Of a DNA stretch of 64,000 bases, positions 47,097-59,597 are shown one piece after another. Source of the DNA: Rhizophagus irregularis (lineage: Eukaryota; Glomeromycota; Glomeromycetes; Glomerales; Glomeraceae); NCBI RefSeq assembly GCF_026210795.1, contig NC_089439.1, forward strand, positions 3,162,001-3,226,000, in the 5' to 3' direction. A program made the position numbers and the translations under genes. The notes beneath the pieces are model-generated. The model was not told the origin of the DNA, made no database searches, and was given only the letters and a program-made list of their open reading frames with translations. Positions within the stretch are counted from its first letter, which is position 1; every line of letters begins with the position of its first letter.

Positions 47097-47290
47097 AGGA
47101 TGATTTTTTCACGATTTTGGTCATTTTTTCACGCCAAAATCGCGATCGCAATAAAATTTGATTGGATAATTTAGAGATGTGATCATAATTTCAATGATTA
47201 GAATTATGATAAAGTTAGTTTTGGCTGAAATTACCGTCAATTCGCGATTTTTCACGATTTTCATCGCGACAACCCATCCTGGACACCCTA
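47097..47290. mobile_element. 190 bp MITE with GGGTGTCCAGGATG ends
   Basis: GGGTGTCCAGGATG at the left is exactly mirrored by CATCCTGGACACCC at the right, with TA at 47097-47098 and 47289-47290. Inner sequences (TTTTTCACGATTTTGG / CGCGATTTTTCACGATTTTC) are direct and inverted variants rich in TCACGATTTT. Non-coding; Tc1/mariner-type by TA duplication. Confidence 0.8.
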
Positions 47291-47579
47291 AACCGCAACT
47301 CTAAGTTTTATTATATAGACAGTTGAGGCGTCAACCTTAGTTATGAGTAAAATTTTCGCGACTATAACCGATTCCAGTTATCTTTCACAACTTTATTTTC
47401 AGCGGAAGTACTCATTTGAAATTTTTCTTAATAAAACTTTTTTTTTTCGCAAAAATAGATCCCGAAAAAAATATATTTGTCAATTTTACAAAATCATAAA
47501 ATATAATTTCATTTATTTCAGATTTTTTTAAAGAAAAAAATTCTTATACCAATTTGTAAATATCTCATATTATTTTTTT

Positions 47580-49502
47580 TCATTTAGAAAGTAATAAACT
47601 AGCAGTTGAATAAGGTACATTACAAACCCATGTATTTTCATTCTTACCTTTACCAATTATAATTCCATTTTCACTTGTAGCCCCGAAAATATTTTTATTA
47701 TTATTTAACCTTAATAAAGATGTTGAATCCATAGTGTCTTGGTCTGTCATTGTTAATATAATTTGTGTTTCATCTATTATTAATAAATAAATGAATTTAT
47801 TTAATAATAAAATCGTATTTTAAATATTTTTAAGGATTTTTTAAAAAATTATTTTACCATTTTGATCTTTTAATTTATTTTGTAGTAAGATTGTATCAGG
47901 TTCGTTTTTTTTATAAAATAACTGAAATAAATAAAGATTTATTAATATTTGTTCAATATATATATATATCTTATTATAAGATTGTTTACCTTGACGAATT
48001 GACCTTCCTTAAGATCCATCATAGTATCAACGGCCAAATTTCCTTTTACAGGATCTCCACTTGATATTTTATAAACTATTAAAGTAGATTCCTATAATTA
48101 TAAAAAAAAATATATAATATAAATTCTTATTTTTTTTGCGTAATATAAACAATAGATACATAATAAAAATGAATAAATTACATCCAATTGATTCTCTTTA
48201 TTATCGGAATTATATAATCCGATATATAATTCAGTTTCTTTTGACAAAAAATTTTTATCATCAACGAATTGTAATTTATCAAGAAGCAATTTAGTTGGAT
48301 TTGTTCCATCAAGTTTCAGGATTATATTTCCACGACAACTTGAATAAAAAAATATATATACATATATTTTAGGTAAAAAAAAAATGATTTAAAAAATTCT
48401 TAATTCTAAAATAAAAATACCTTGTAATTTTTAATGGATCTCCGATGGTACTTAATGAAGGATGTTCAATTTGAAATTGATTTTTGAATTCATTTGGTGA
48501 TTCAGCTGTTAATGCTACTCCTATTGTACCTCTAGAAAATATATTATTATTATGAAATAAACTAAAAGGTTGACCTGTTAAGAAAGGAGTTGATGTCCTA
48601 ATATTTATTATATTAAAAATAATTTATTAGTTTTGTAAAAAGTATATTATGATTTTTTAAAGAAATTTAATTACCCAATTATTCCAATCTAACTTGACAA
48701 AAAAAAATTGTTAGTAAGGTAATATAAACTAATAAGATTAGAAAAAAGGACAAACCTTTTTACTTGTAGGAAAATGATGATCCAAACTTTCCAAGAATTG
48801 ATATGGCTCGGAATCAGAAACCAAGAAAATCAAGTCCGGGCTAAATAATTAAAATTCATTTTAATGAAAAATATTTATTTAAAAAAATAAAAAAATAAAA
48901 TAAAATTACTTTATATTCTTATTTTTTAAAATTTTTAATTCTTCAGGTAAATCAAATTCATTAGGAACACTTGAAATAGATTTAAATTTATTAATATCAA
49001 ATAAATCAAATGATTCATTATCATTTTTAATATCATCAAGACTTTTCCATCTACCAACAGAATTTGATTTAAATTGATGTTTTGGTCCTTTAATATTTGT
49101 ACAAAATCCACTAAAATTTTTCCAATTTCCCAATAATAGTGAAATACCATGTCCATTATTATTTTTGGTATTATTATTATTATTATTATTATAAATTTTA
49201 TCAACAACGCATCCTCCTAAAAATTTTGGTTTAAATTTTGAATAAAGATATTGAGGAATAATTTCAATATCTTTTAATTCATAAGTTCTTGATACAAATA
49301 CTAAACAAACATCATATTCTTTAGGTGAAGATTCGCTAAGAGTATCAATTGCTTCTTTAATTGAAATGTGACTTGCACTTAAAGTTGTCAATAATTTTTT
49401 AGAATCATTAAATGAATTAAATGACTGTTTTTTAAAATTTGTTAATAAAGGATTAAAATTGGATGATCTATTTAAATTGCGAATTAAATTTAATAAAGTC
49501 AT
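47580..49502 (-). CDS. FIST-domain protein, possibly mitochondrial
   Basis: Eight exons read on the minus strand: 49502-48910, 48840-48756, 48688-48675, 48597-48421, 48338-48182, 48091-47990, 47921-47858 and 47773-47580. All are GT-AG and frame-consistent, giving 461 residues. EYDVCLVFVSRTYELKDIEI (62-81), followed by FKPKFLGGCVVDKI, matches the FIST N-terminal domain. PDLIFLVSDSEPYQFLESL, VGIIG-like IGIIGTSTPFLTGQPFSLF, RGTIGVAL and the terminal FGATSENGIIIGKG match the rest of the FIST fold, known from sensory proteins and F-box proteins. I chose the ATG at 49502, not 49568: it leaves a Ser/Arg/Asn-rich acid-free N-terminus like a mitochondrial presequence and drops a homopolymer-coded Phe/Lys stretch. 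Exon 3 is only 14 nt. A seven-Asn run follows the N-terminal motif. Ligand unknown. Confidence 0.8.
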
Positions 49503-49919
49503 TGGTAAAAAAAATTGAGAAAGATGATTGATAGTAAAAAAAAAAAAATTTTTTTTTTTAGTAAACATTTTTGTAAATGTTTCTCGCCGATCACCGATTA
49601 TACCTGAGTTCTAACAAGTTTAATTTCGTATTGGGTAAATTATTATTATTTACCGAAATTACCAAAATTTTAAATAATTTAAAAAAAATTTCAGTTTCTT
49701 ATACAATCTGATTTTCTATAATTACATAGTATTTTTTTCTCTTTGTCACAATTAACATTTTTCGTTTAAAATTTTATTGGTAATTATAATAGTTATGTGC
49801 GTGATAAGTAACAATTCGGATATTATCGCTATGAAGAACCATATGCTTGTAATGTTTTTTTCTGTTTTTTCATAATTAATAAAGTTACATGCATACATAT
49901 TTATAATTTAATTTTAGTT
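49503..49919. other. Presumed promoter region of the FIST gene and intergenic sequence
   Basis: Includes an A/T homopolymer tract immediately upstream of the start codon. No defined regulatory site recognised. Confidence 0.35.
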
Positions 49920-50290
49920 GGGTTCCGCTCAAATGATTATCCGGGATATTGCACGAAAATGGAAATTATATTCAAAAAAGACAGCGAACAAAAAAAAACA
50001 TTAATAATTAACGTATACATGCCATGTGATGATGCGTTAAAAGACAAGAAATCAAAAAAAGGATAAAAAGCGCTTTATATAATAGTAATGGGAGTTTAAC
50101 GAGCCAGATAATAATAAGAAAAAAGAAAATAAATTCATTCAAATGCTATTAAAACACAAGTTGATTGATATTCATATAACTTTAGTGGGGACTAATAGGG
50201 TAAGAAATACTTGGAGTAATGGTAATACATCATAGAAATTTTGGATAAAATCGTACAAAGTTAAAGCTGACGATAGACTAAAACCAAAAT
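49920..50290 (+). pseudogene. LINE endonuclease (EEP-type) fragment, decayed
   Basis: TLIINVYMPCDDALKDKKS, a stop, then KFIQMLLKHKLIDIHITL and RNTWSNGNTS (stop) KFWI appear in order. This is the arrangement seen near the middle and end of apurinic-type endonuclease domains of non-LTR retrotransposons: YxPh strand, f-x-x-L--h-l-D-h-h, then the TW-S/x-N turn. Stops break the frame. Family call from motif order only. Confidence 0.45.
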
Positions 50291-51958
50291 AAAAAGTGTT
50301 AATCTATTTAAATAACTAAAATAGAAAATAGTTTTCCTATATTTGTTTGCGTACAAAATTTCACTTAGGATAAAGAGAGGTATATAATTTATTCCTACAC
50401 TAGAATAGATAGTCCTTTACCAACAACAAAGATAGAACACCCAAATAGAGGGCCTGGAGTGGTTACCAGACAATCATACCCAGTAATTCTCTTGTTCAAA
50501 AATTTGTACCCTTGACAACAAGTTATTCTACCTTTGCAAAGTAAAAGAAACACACCCTTTCATTCAAAGAATCAGACTAATCTGGAACAATATTTTTCAT
50601 TTCATCTAAAAGAAAGAAACCCAAGCATTACTAAGATTCCACCAATTCACTTGAGATGTGGTTAATGAAGAAAAATTAATTCTCTGTGACGCAGACGGAA
50701 ATGGTTTTGTGATCCTGTAAATAAGAAATAAGAATGCCACGACCAGCTCTAAGCCTCTAACATTAACATCAATAGCAGAAATTATATGAAATAGAATGTT
50801 AGTTAGAAGAAAGACGGATGCTACTGTAGTTAAAATATTTTATAGAGTCAAAAGCAAGACAGAGTATTTATAGTAAAAATCACAAGTCACTTCTAAAGTA
50901 GATAGCGTAGGGAAAGGTATTCAACGATAGAATACCATCATAAATATACCTATATTACTTAATTACTTATGTACTCTAAAGTTAAATGCATCGTAAATAT
51001 GGAGAACGGTAACAAAATATTCATGTGAGCATGAAATATTTTTACGTTAGTATCTTCACCAACTACAATAGTTATATCATAATATTTAATAATTCAATGT
51101 AATGTGACTTTATTTCGAACAGGCATTTTATTAAAAGATATTAGTTTTATACTCATACAGATTTAGATTTACTAAGCATAATGAGTATAATCAAGTTAAC
51201 GATAGTAGCCTAGTACAGCCTAAAAAAAAGAATTTTTTTTTTTTAATAAAAGATTATCAAATGATCAATCGGTAAATCATATGACCGATACCATTATTGG
51301 TAAGTAAATAATCTTTTTCAAGTATGGTAAGTATGGTACTTGCGATATTTAGCTAGAAAGCATCAAAAAATGGAACATTACTATCTGCTATGACTCAGAG
51401 CAATTTTGAGGTAGATGAAGGATCTTGATGACCAATGAAGGATTAAGTATTTGTAAAGCAAAAAGTTTGAAAAATCTAGGTAATAATACAATTTTAGAAT
51501 CATTGAATGCTTTTCAGTTAGGTGTAATCGTATCACCATCAGTTTTTAAACTTTTTACTTTTTTTATTTTTTATTTATTTATGAGTGGTTGCTTAAGCAA
51601 CTGTACTTTAGTTACTTCACTAGTGAAGAATTACAATTTTTTTTCATAGAATTTTATTTTTTCTTAGTGATAGATATAAAGAAATATAATCAATCAACTC
51701 AAAACAATGAAGAAAGCACACAAAGGTATTACTATAAGTATCGCCAATATTTTTTCTCAGCAAAGATTCAAATATGTTTAATGTTCCAACCACGATCAAA
51801 GCTAGAATTCTCAAGGAACATAACAAATATATCACCAGTTCTTTCACCAGTACTTATACGTAACTAGTGACACTGGTGACAGCTAATAACAAAAAAATCA
51901 TCCTAGTTCCTGAACGAATTTTTCATTTCAAAAATTCAGTATACTCGTTGATTTAACC
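50291..51958. other. Gene-free, possibly transposon-derived stretch
   Basis: Contains more G+C-rich patches and broken frames, for example a segment near 50580-50880 with ILCDADGNGF and TSIAEII pieces, which may belong to the same LINE relic. Frames at 51425-51649 and 51589-51867 are unrecognised. Confidence 0.35.
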
Positions 51959-51977
51959 ATAAATGAGTCTCAGATAT

Positions 51978-52983
51978 TTATTTATTTATTTTATGTAAAG
52001 CAGGAGAATTACAATGAAAGTCACTACACAATTCTGACGAATAAACATAAGCGGACACCATTATAAAACTTCGTCCAAACCATGGTGCGAAACCAAGGGA
52101 GCGGACCCTCACTTGATTAGTCCCACCTATCCTGGATCCCGACCGATAAACACACCAAAAAACTTATAAAAACTCCTAAAAGAAAAAGAAAATTAAAAAA
52201 TAATAAATCGGTGGGAAGTGATAGCTAATCTTTTAGAAGTACAATATACAAGTGGTAGATGACTATACATAAAAGGGTACGTGTCTATAATCTATAGAGC
52301 GACTACTAGTATAATTGGAGATGCTAGTCCACTATGTAGAAAGTTAGAAGAGGAAAAAAGAATAAATAAAAGATCTGTACTATTTTTATCATTTCTGTAG
52401 TCGAAATACGGGTTGCAGTAAACGAATGCTGTTCTGGAGCGTTGCGTTTGGCGAAAAGTCCGCGATGAGTTTGAACGATTAAGGCCTGTAGTCTTTGAAA
52501 TGTTGTTTATATTATTCGTCTTTTTCCAGTCCTTCCATCTGACGGATCGAGTTTTCCACAATTTGGTTTAATAAAGGTAATAAAATGCTTGAAATACTTT
52601 TGTGCGTATTGAAGTGAGCTGTGAAGATACTAAATAGGTCGTGAGTTACATATAATCTCATTAGTAGGATAGCTTCCATTGTTATAGGCTGTTGTTCGAA
52701 GGCCCATTTAAATGTTTTTGAATGTTTGATAGTATCTGGAACGCAGATAGAAAGTTTATCAGCTTCTCTCTGAAGGGTCGCTTGTAGAATCCAAGCGAGG
52801 TGAAGGAACGCGTCTTTAGTAGTTGAGTAGAGTACTGGACATCGCCAAAAGTGATTGCTGATTTCAGTTTCATTATCACATAGTAGTCATTTAGTACAGT
52901 CTAGTATTATCTTGGGAAAGTTGCGGTTTAGTATATCTAACGTTGGTAAAGTATTGGTCGAAGTTTTAATTTGCCAGGTCGTA
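51978..52983 (-). mobile_element. 5'-truncated LINE copy with 19-bp target-site duplication
   Basis: Flanked by the direct 19-mer ATAAATGAGTCTCAGATAT at 51959-51977 and 52984-53002. On the minus strand the 5' part encodes TWQIKTSTNTLPTLDILNR, a stop, then CDNETEISNHFWRCPVLYST, FLHLAWILQATLQREADKLS and TFKWAFEQQP, that is, the C-terminal zinc-knuckle (C-x-n-H-x-x-x-C) region downstream of a LINE reverse transcriptase; it continues after a frame change as WKTRSVRWKDWKKTNN. A 3' UTR-like tract follows and the element ends in an (ATAA)n tail next to the duplication. Truncation, tail and duplication together are diagnostic of target-primed reverse transcription. Confidence 0.85.
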
Positions 52984-53002
52984 ATAAATGAGTCTCAGAT
53001 AT

Positions 53003-54349
53003 ACAGTAATAGAAATATATCGCATGCTCCATAGCGGTATCACGTGACTGACACTGTAAAGCGCCATTATTCCATATTTTCTGTCAGAAATTTGAGACAC
53101 TATATCTCGTCATCCAGCTACCCAATTCTTAGCACTGGAAAGAACTCGTTAGTCGTTACTAAAAACCATAAATCCAATCACGATATTCCGCCCAAAAAGA
53201 TCAGGCCAAAATTTCACTGCGCCTTCCAGTACAACTTGATAGTAGATATATTGTACCCAAATAGATTATAATGTCCAGGTTCATTATAGTATAGAATATG
53301 TTATTTACAGTATTTTAAACGCGCAAAACCAAAATTTTTGTGTCTGTAACACACTTCGGTGAATTAGAATGTTTACTAATCGCATTGTACTGTGCTATCT
53401 TGGTAGAAAAATTAGTTTTTATTAAGAGAAATGATTAATTTTAACTACATATTAAATAAATAAACCAACTGAAAAAAGGTTAGTGGACAGACATGCACAT
53501 GCATTTCATTGGAAACAATAAAGATATACCGCTGATTTTTTTTTTGAATTTTATCAAAGCTCTTGTTTCAAGTTAGCATGTTTTAAAAACAAAGACTACT
53601 TATTTGAATTTCGTTATTAGTGCTTGGTGCAACTAGCTGAAATTAAAACTCGAAATGTTAACACGGTTTCAACGTGAAAACAAATTTTTTTTTGGTGTAA
53701 GGGAATAGAATAAATTTGTATTAAATAGACACATTTCGATAACTATAATCAATAAGAGAAGAGATTTTTCTTTTATGATATTTCATAAATAACACCCGAT
53801 AATTTATTTAATACATTTAAAAAGAAACGAATCAAACTTAATAACGGAACAACGGAACCGAACGGATGATACTTAGATTATATTCAATCAATAAAGTCAC
53901 GCCATTATTTGAATCTTCCTATGATCCTATGTTGAATGCTTATGAGAAACATCTCTCCATAATAAAGAATTTCACCGAAAATGCTCATTAAATCACATTG
54001 GCGATTTACTTCCAGTAGCGCAAAATTAAATGCACTCATTTAAAACGTGGCACTGCTCGGCAAATCAGAACACTTTTTTCTGAGCAATTTTAAAATACTA
54101 TTATTTGATAACCATTATTACTATATCAAATAATATTATAATAATTAAAAATAAACAATTAAACATAATACCTGTTGCACTGCAAAATAAATAATACCAA
54201 ATTCAAAATAATATTGATGATGTAAGTTGTTATGATGTAATGTTTTTGATTGAAATTTTGCTTATGCGAAAGATTATCGGACATATTAGGAACAAAAGAT
54301 TTTTCATTTATACTTAAGTATGTAAATGCCACAAAATATTTGTTGATTG
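53003..54349. other. Gene-free stretch
   Basis: Short frame at 53044-53271 without family features. Otherwise intergenic sequence with nothing supported. Confidence 0.45.
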
Positions 54350-54450
54350 TACTTCGGCTTCGCCCAATTATGCTTCGCCATCAAACTTCGCCATAAAATA
54401 TGCTTCGCCATAATCAATTATGAAGTTATACTTCGCCATCAAACTTATGA
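54350..54450. repeat. Cluster of CTTCGCC motifs
   Basis: Five copies of CTTCGCC(A/C), several within ATGCTTCGCCATAA or AACTTCGCCAT, occur in about 90 bases, standing out from the AT-rich surroundings. Probably the edge of a transposon or a degenerate short tandem repeat. Confidence 0.6.
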
Positions 54451-54894
54451 AAAAACATTTGAGGCGCAGGGTAATAATAAAAAGGAGCCCAATTTTGATT
54501 TTTGCAACTTTTTTTTATTCCCTTTTTTACTTAATTTTTAGATATATCTCATTAAAATATTTTTTTTATTCCTGCAATTTCAGTTGCATAAAATAATAAA
54601 TAGACAAATCTAAAATGAAAATTAACAATTAGCAATCCAAAATTATTCATTTCACAAAGAGAACTAATGTTTTCATGCATGTAGGCATAATTAATTTAAA
54701 AGACATCATGAACATGATTATTTATTGCTTTTCAGTGTATTATACTTGAAAAATTTTATACAAATGAAGTTATACTCTACATTTTCAAATTACAAATTAA
54801 ATAGAATAAATTAACTAAGACATCCACACCTACTGATTTACTGGGGCATTAATTTCAAATATATATTTTATACTGTTAAAATTATTTAAAAATG

Positions 54895-55872
54895 ATTATC
54901 AACGAAACTCAGTTGCTCGTCATTCTGCCACTTCACAAAAGAAATCAAAAGCTCGTTTCCAAGCATTGAAGGCTCTTCAAAAGTCAAAGATACACCGTAT
55001 CATACGCAAGGTTTCTGAAATGCTCTTGGATGGAGATGAGATCTTTTTATTAAATTATAGAGTTAGATTTTCTGCCATAATATAGTATATAGTAAATGAA
55101 AGAAAACTATTTTGATCTCAAAGCTAAAAAAACATAATAATTTATTGGATGTATGATGGTTTGTTTATACACATTTGGTCAACAATCCTCCATTACTACG
55201 GCTTGAGATTGAAGGCATCCCCATAAACGAATTATTCCATACATCAGGTTACATGGTTAAAGCTTTTCTTACACTCTATCCATATGGTAAAGCTGTGAAA
55301 AACAAATGTTAATAATCTTTTAAGAAGACATACAAATTATTTTGAATATCATTTCGGATTTCTAGTGATAGCAAACATACCTAGATAGATAATTTGTATC
55401 AAGAGTAAATGATCCAAAATATGATCACCTCTCAAGAAAAACTTGCTGCTACAAGAACTTCAACTATCAAGAAAATAACTTGACAGCTGTAGATTGTCTT
55501 CCAGATGGATTGATAGATTTAATTTCTGTTCAAAAGTTAAAGTCTTAGAATTGCGCAAAGAGAAGGCAGCAGTTAATCCTGAAACTGCAGCTCTCACTTA
55601 TATACATACTAGTTAAGGACTATCTTTCCATTCAAATCACAAGAGTCTCAAATGAGCAAGATTTAACTTAGGCATTTAGCATAGGCAAACCAGATTACTT
55701 GAAAGCAATTTTCAAAAATATGATTAATAAATCTGTATGATTATATTTGTAGCAATGGATAGCCAGAACTACTCACTGCCAGAAATGATTCTTATATAAA
55801 TCCACACAATAGATTGCAGCTACAAGGATGGAGAGCAAATGTGGATTTAAAGCCTATTCTTAGTAGGAATTG
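54895..55872 (+). pseudogene. Helitron-type helicase relic
   Basis: Coding-like pieces in order: SVARHSATSQKKSKARFQAL near 54910-54970; LEIEGIPINELFHTSGYMVK and FLTLYPYGKAV at about 55205-55295; and RNDSYINPHNRLQLQGWRAN followed by VDLKPILSRN at 55781-55867. The TLYPYGKA step and the N-PHN-x-x-LQLQGWRANVDLKPIL step are typical of the Helitron helicase-like region ahead of the PIF1 helicase. Many stops and frame changes; non-functional. Helitrons move by rolling-circle replication. Confidence 0.55.
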
Positions 55873-58754
55873 ATCAAGGAGAAATAATTTCTCCTTCTCT
55901 ACTTTAGTATATATACTACGATCCATTATTAGTATATTACAAATTAACAAGAAGAAGAATAGATTTTAGATATACATATATACAACAATTGAAGACCTAA
56001 ATAATAATAATAATTAAATTCATTTAAAATTTATTAAATTTTATTATAATATATAATTTCTTAAATTTCTTAAAAATTTCTCCTCATTCCGTATGAATAT
56101 TAGTGAATAACGTTAATGAAGAGGATTATGACGGCGACAACAAAGTTTGGGATGGTGATGAAGTTGACTCTGATGATGATTACTGTCCTTTTTTCTATGA
56201 AGATAATCTACAAAGGCAAAAACGAAAAAGTTATATCACTGCGTTTACTATAGATTTAACAAAGATAATATCTATGCAAATTTTATAGATTTATTTAGAA
56301 ATTATTTCAAATGATTATTATTTTAATTAGACTCAAAACTACCAATAAAAGGTAAAAGCTCATTGGCCAATAATGCAAAGTTTAGACAACCTAGAATTAT
56401 TATATAGTGAATTTACAGATTGAAAAATTATCAAAACAGAAAGCTAATAGCTATTTATGTTACAAAACCTGCTTGAAACTTGAATGGTTTGATGACACAA
56501 ATCTTAAATTTTATAAGAAATCGACCTTTTTATAAAATATAGAAATAGTACAAACTAAATATAGTAAAAAAAATAGTTGTTATTGAAAATACAATTAATA
56601 ATACTCTAAAAATTGCATATACGATTTGAGAAATTATTTAGAATTAGTTTCCAGACAAGTAATGTATAGTAATTTACAATATTATACATTATGATGAGAG
56701 TTGTTCATATTAAAATGAGCAGCAAAAAACTGCCAACCATTATTAGAAAGGCCAACTGTACACAAACATCTATAATACATATTAGACTTTTGTAATAAGG
56801 TCTAATTTTTTCTCAACTATCTTTATCACCAAGAAGTGATCTGAAAGTGATATTACAGAATAAGCATAAGATTAAGAAACTTTAAACTGTCTATTTAAAG
56901 TTCCAAAAGATAAAGAGCAGCTGATTATAAATGCTAGTAATAATGCTGTTTAAACATATTGGACTCATATTCACAATGATTCCAACCATGAATCACCAAA
57001 ATTTACTGCTAAAGACATGTGATTCAAAGACGCAAAAGAAAATTTAAAAAATAGTAGTAGATATAGAAAACCTTAATTACATATTAATTATAAGTCATAC
57101 CAATGCTACAGTATAATGGTATGAGAGAATCATTGAAAAATAAGAATATTTTATTTTTATAATAGCGGAATAACATATGACTTCTGGAAAAATTGTAAAG
57201 AACTAACGAGAGATATTATTAGAAATGTTTAATGAAAGTATTTTAAAGGAAGACGTAACATAAATAATATAGTAAAAGTAGTGCAATAGAAAAAGAAGAA
57301 TTATATAAAATAATAGAAAAAGCTGGTAATGAAGTATTAAAACTGAAAAATTACAAAAAATGGAAGCTCAAGAATATTTTGAACAGTAATGTTTGAAATA
57401 ATATTAAAAATATTAAAAATCAATTTATCAAATGATGAATGGAGCATTTTTTGATTAATTTTTAGACTTATAATATTTTAATTCAATTGAATGAACCTAA
57501 CTTACAAAATGCTAGTGAATAGATCAAAAAAATTAACTTTCAAAAACAGTCATCTTTTTACAAGGATTTAATGAAAATTTCAACAAACAATCAGAATAAT
57601 TCAGTAACTATAAAAATTTGACAACAATGTTAGGCATTTTCATTTGTTGCAATCCTAGAAAGAAGCAACCAAATTGCTTTATTCTGTTCATCCATGTGAC
57701 CATTAAACTCATATGGATTTGAAGAAAAACTATATGAAGAGATGAATGTGCAAAAAAATATTGATAGTAATATATATATTTGTATTTCAGTTGAATTTAC
57801 ATGTTCTGGACATTACAAAATACTGTAAATTAATATGAATAATAAAAACCTAAATTACAAGTTGCTCTGAAAGAGATTATCTTACAATATTATTATCAGA
57901 ATAAATTAGATGGTGGTATTTAATTAAAAGTGAAGGAAATGAACAGTATTATGAATTAGAATTGATAAATAGAATTTGAAGAAAGATCAGGAGAGTCATG
58001 AGGTATAACTGACTAAAAAAATTATTAAGTTAAAAAAGAAAAATAGTTTTCCTTAAATATCAGTGTTTCGTTCAGTGACACAGAATGACAAGTGAATGAT
58101 TTAATGATAGCATTTAATTTAGAAAATCCTTTAATGCATGAAATATTTAGAATATAAAATTTCAATTATGTGTATTGAATGACAAAAGAATTTTATATCA
58201 TTAAAAACATTTCAAAAAATGGCTCCCAATGTTTACCTACCGAGCATCGAAATAGAAAAAACAATTTTAATGTAGCAGAAACGAAATATTGTCAGGAGCT
58301 TCAGAAAGCTATAACTATATGTGAAAAGATTCACGCTAATAGCAGACGCAAGCTCATGTCAATCTTACCACATTTTAATTCAAAAGAACAAGAATTGCAA
58401 GACTTTCATCAAAAATGACGTACACCATTATAGACAAGAAGGATATAGAAGTTCCCATTTTGGTGAATGTTGATGATTTCGTCCGGTACAAGACTAATAA
58501 CAATAGGTCAACATGTTCCCAGAAGAAATACCACCTTGTCTATAGCAATACATTTTAGAAATATTAAAAGTTGTTATTTTATATTTTTAAAGACGAAATT
58601 CCAATGATGTACAAACTTCTATGGGAAGCTCATCATAATTTTCAATGTGTAAATGATAAACATTTCGCAAAATATATGTGCAGAAGCTGATGCTTTTATA
58701 ATTCATAATTTTAAAAAGTTATATTTATTTTTATACTTAATTACTAAATAGTGA
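55873..58754. other. Probable transposon debris without a recognisable gene
   Basis: A 61-codon acidic frame at 56103-56288 (DDDYCPFFYEDN) and a 79-codon frame at 58179-58418 lie here. A coding-like piece MTYTIIDKKDIEVPILVNVD starts at 58415, and DEIPMMYKLLWEAHHNFQCV follows after a possible intron near 58555-58591. None matches a family I know. They may be parts of the relic at 58755-58895 or of a separate decayed gene. Confidence 0.4.
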
Positions 58755-58895
58755 TGGATCCTCGATTAAAGTTGCAATATTATAAAGATAATGAATGGGA
58801 AGCAGAATATATTTCCGAAGCCAAGAAAATTGGTACAGAAGTTTGGAATAATTTTTATAAGCATATTCATGCAAGAAGTTGTTCATTGGTTTAAT
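58755..58895 (+). pseudogene. hAT-family transposase fragment
   Basis: A 46-codon piece begins MDPRLKLQYYKDNEWEAEYI and continues SEAKKIGTEVWNNFYKH before a stop. The LDPRxKLxYY...W...I..A motif is characteristic of the region ahead of the dimerisation domain in hAT transposases. No other part of the protein is identifiable with confidence nearby. Confidence 0.5.
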
Positions 58896-59597
58896 ATTGT
58901 CAATTTATCAATCTTTAGCTGTATTTTTTATATTTTTTAGTGTTTATTCTTTTAATTATTCTTTTATTATTATTGTTGATAAGAAAAAAGTGGGTTGTAT
59001 TTTATTGGCCCGATGGGTACTTCAGCTTAATATATTAAGGTTATCTGATAGAAAACTAGTTATTTCTTTTTTTTTCTTAAATATCTGGTACTATAACTAT
59101 AAAATATGATTTCTTAATTTATAATCCGTCTTTTTTTTTCAAAAAAAAAAAGGTATATCACTTTATTCACTTCGTACATTTGTCATGAATATATGCAAAG
59201 ATATTTTAACAACAATCAATCTTCACTTAGCAAGTCTAGCCAACAAATTAAAATATATTTAATATCAGAGTTTAAATCTCTTGCTACACATGTTTTATCA
59301 AACTTTGCCTATATAAATTTTGTTAAATGATTGCATCTTTGATTCACATTATTCATAACATTATTTCTATAATTAATAAGCAATTACTTTCCTTGCTACT
59401 TATGATATATTACCGTACTTCCTTACTACTTAATCTTTAAAAGGATATTATCTATTGTTTGATAATTCAAGGCTTAAGAATATAACATTAGATAATCTAA
59501 TAACATGGCTTTTATTGATTGTGTCATTTGAGTCATTTTTACAAATAAATGAATCATCTGCCATTACAATAGTTATTGTAGTTATTGTAGTTTTCAT
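58896..59597. other. Gene-free AT-rich stretch
   Basis: Short plus-strand frames (58879-59109, 59455-59640) are Ile/Leu/Phe-rich and follow from base composition. Nothing supported. Confidence 0.45.

Noticed and set aside
48935-49207. 90-codon minus-strand ORF inside the FIST gene
   Set aside because: Shadow frame of exon 1 of the FIST gene; Ile/Leu-rich by composition.
52682-52879. 65-codon minus-strand ORF starting MIMKLKSAITFG
   Set aside because: Out of frame with the LINE protein; the true frame one base over reads through the Cys-His knuckle region.
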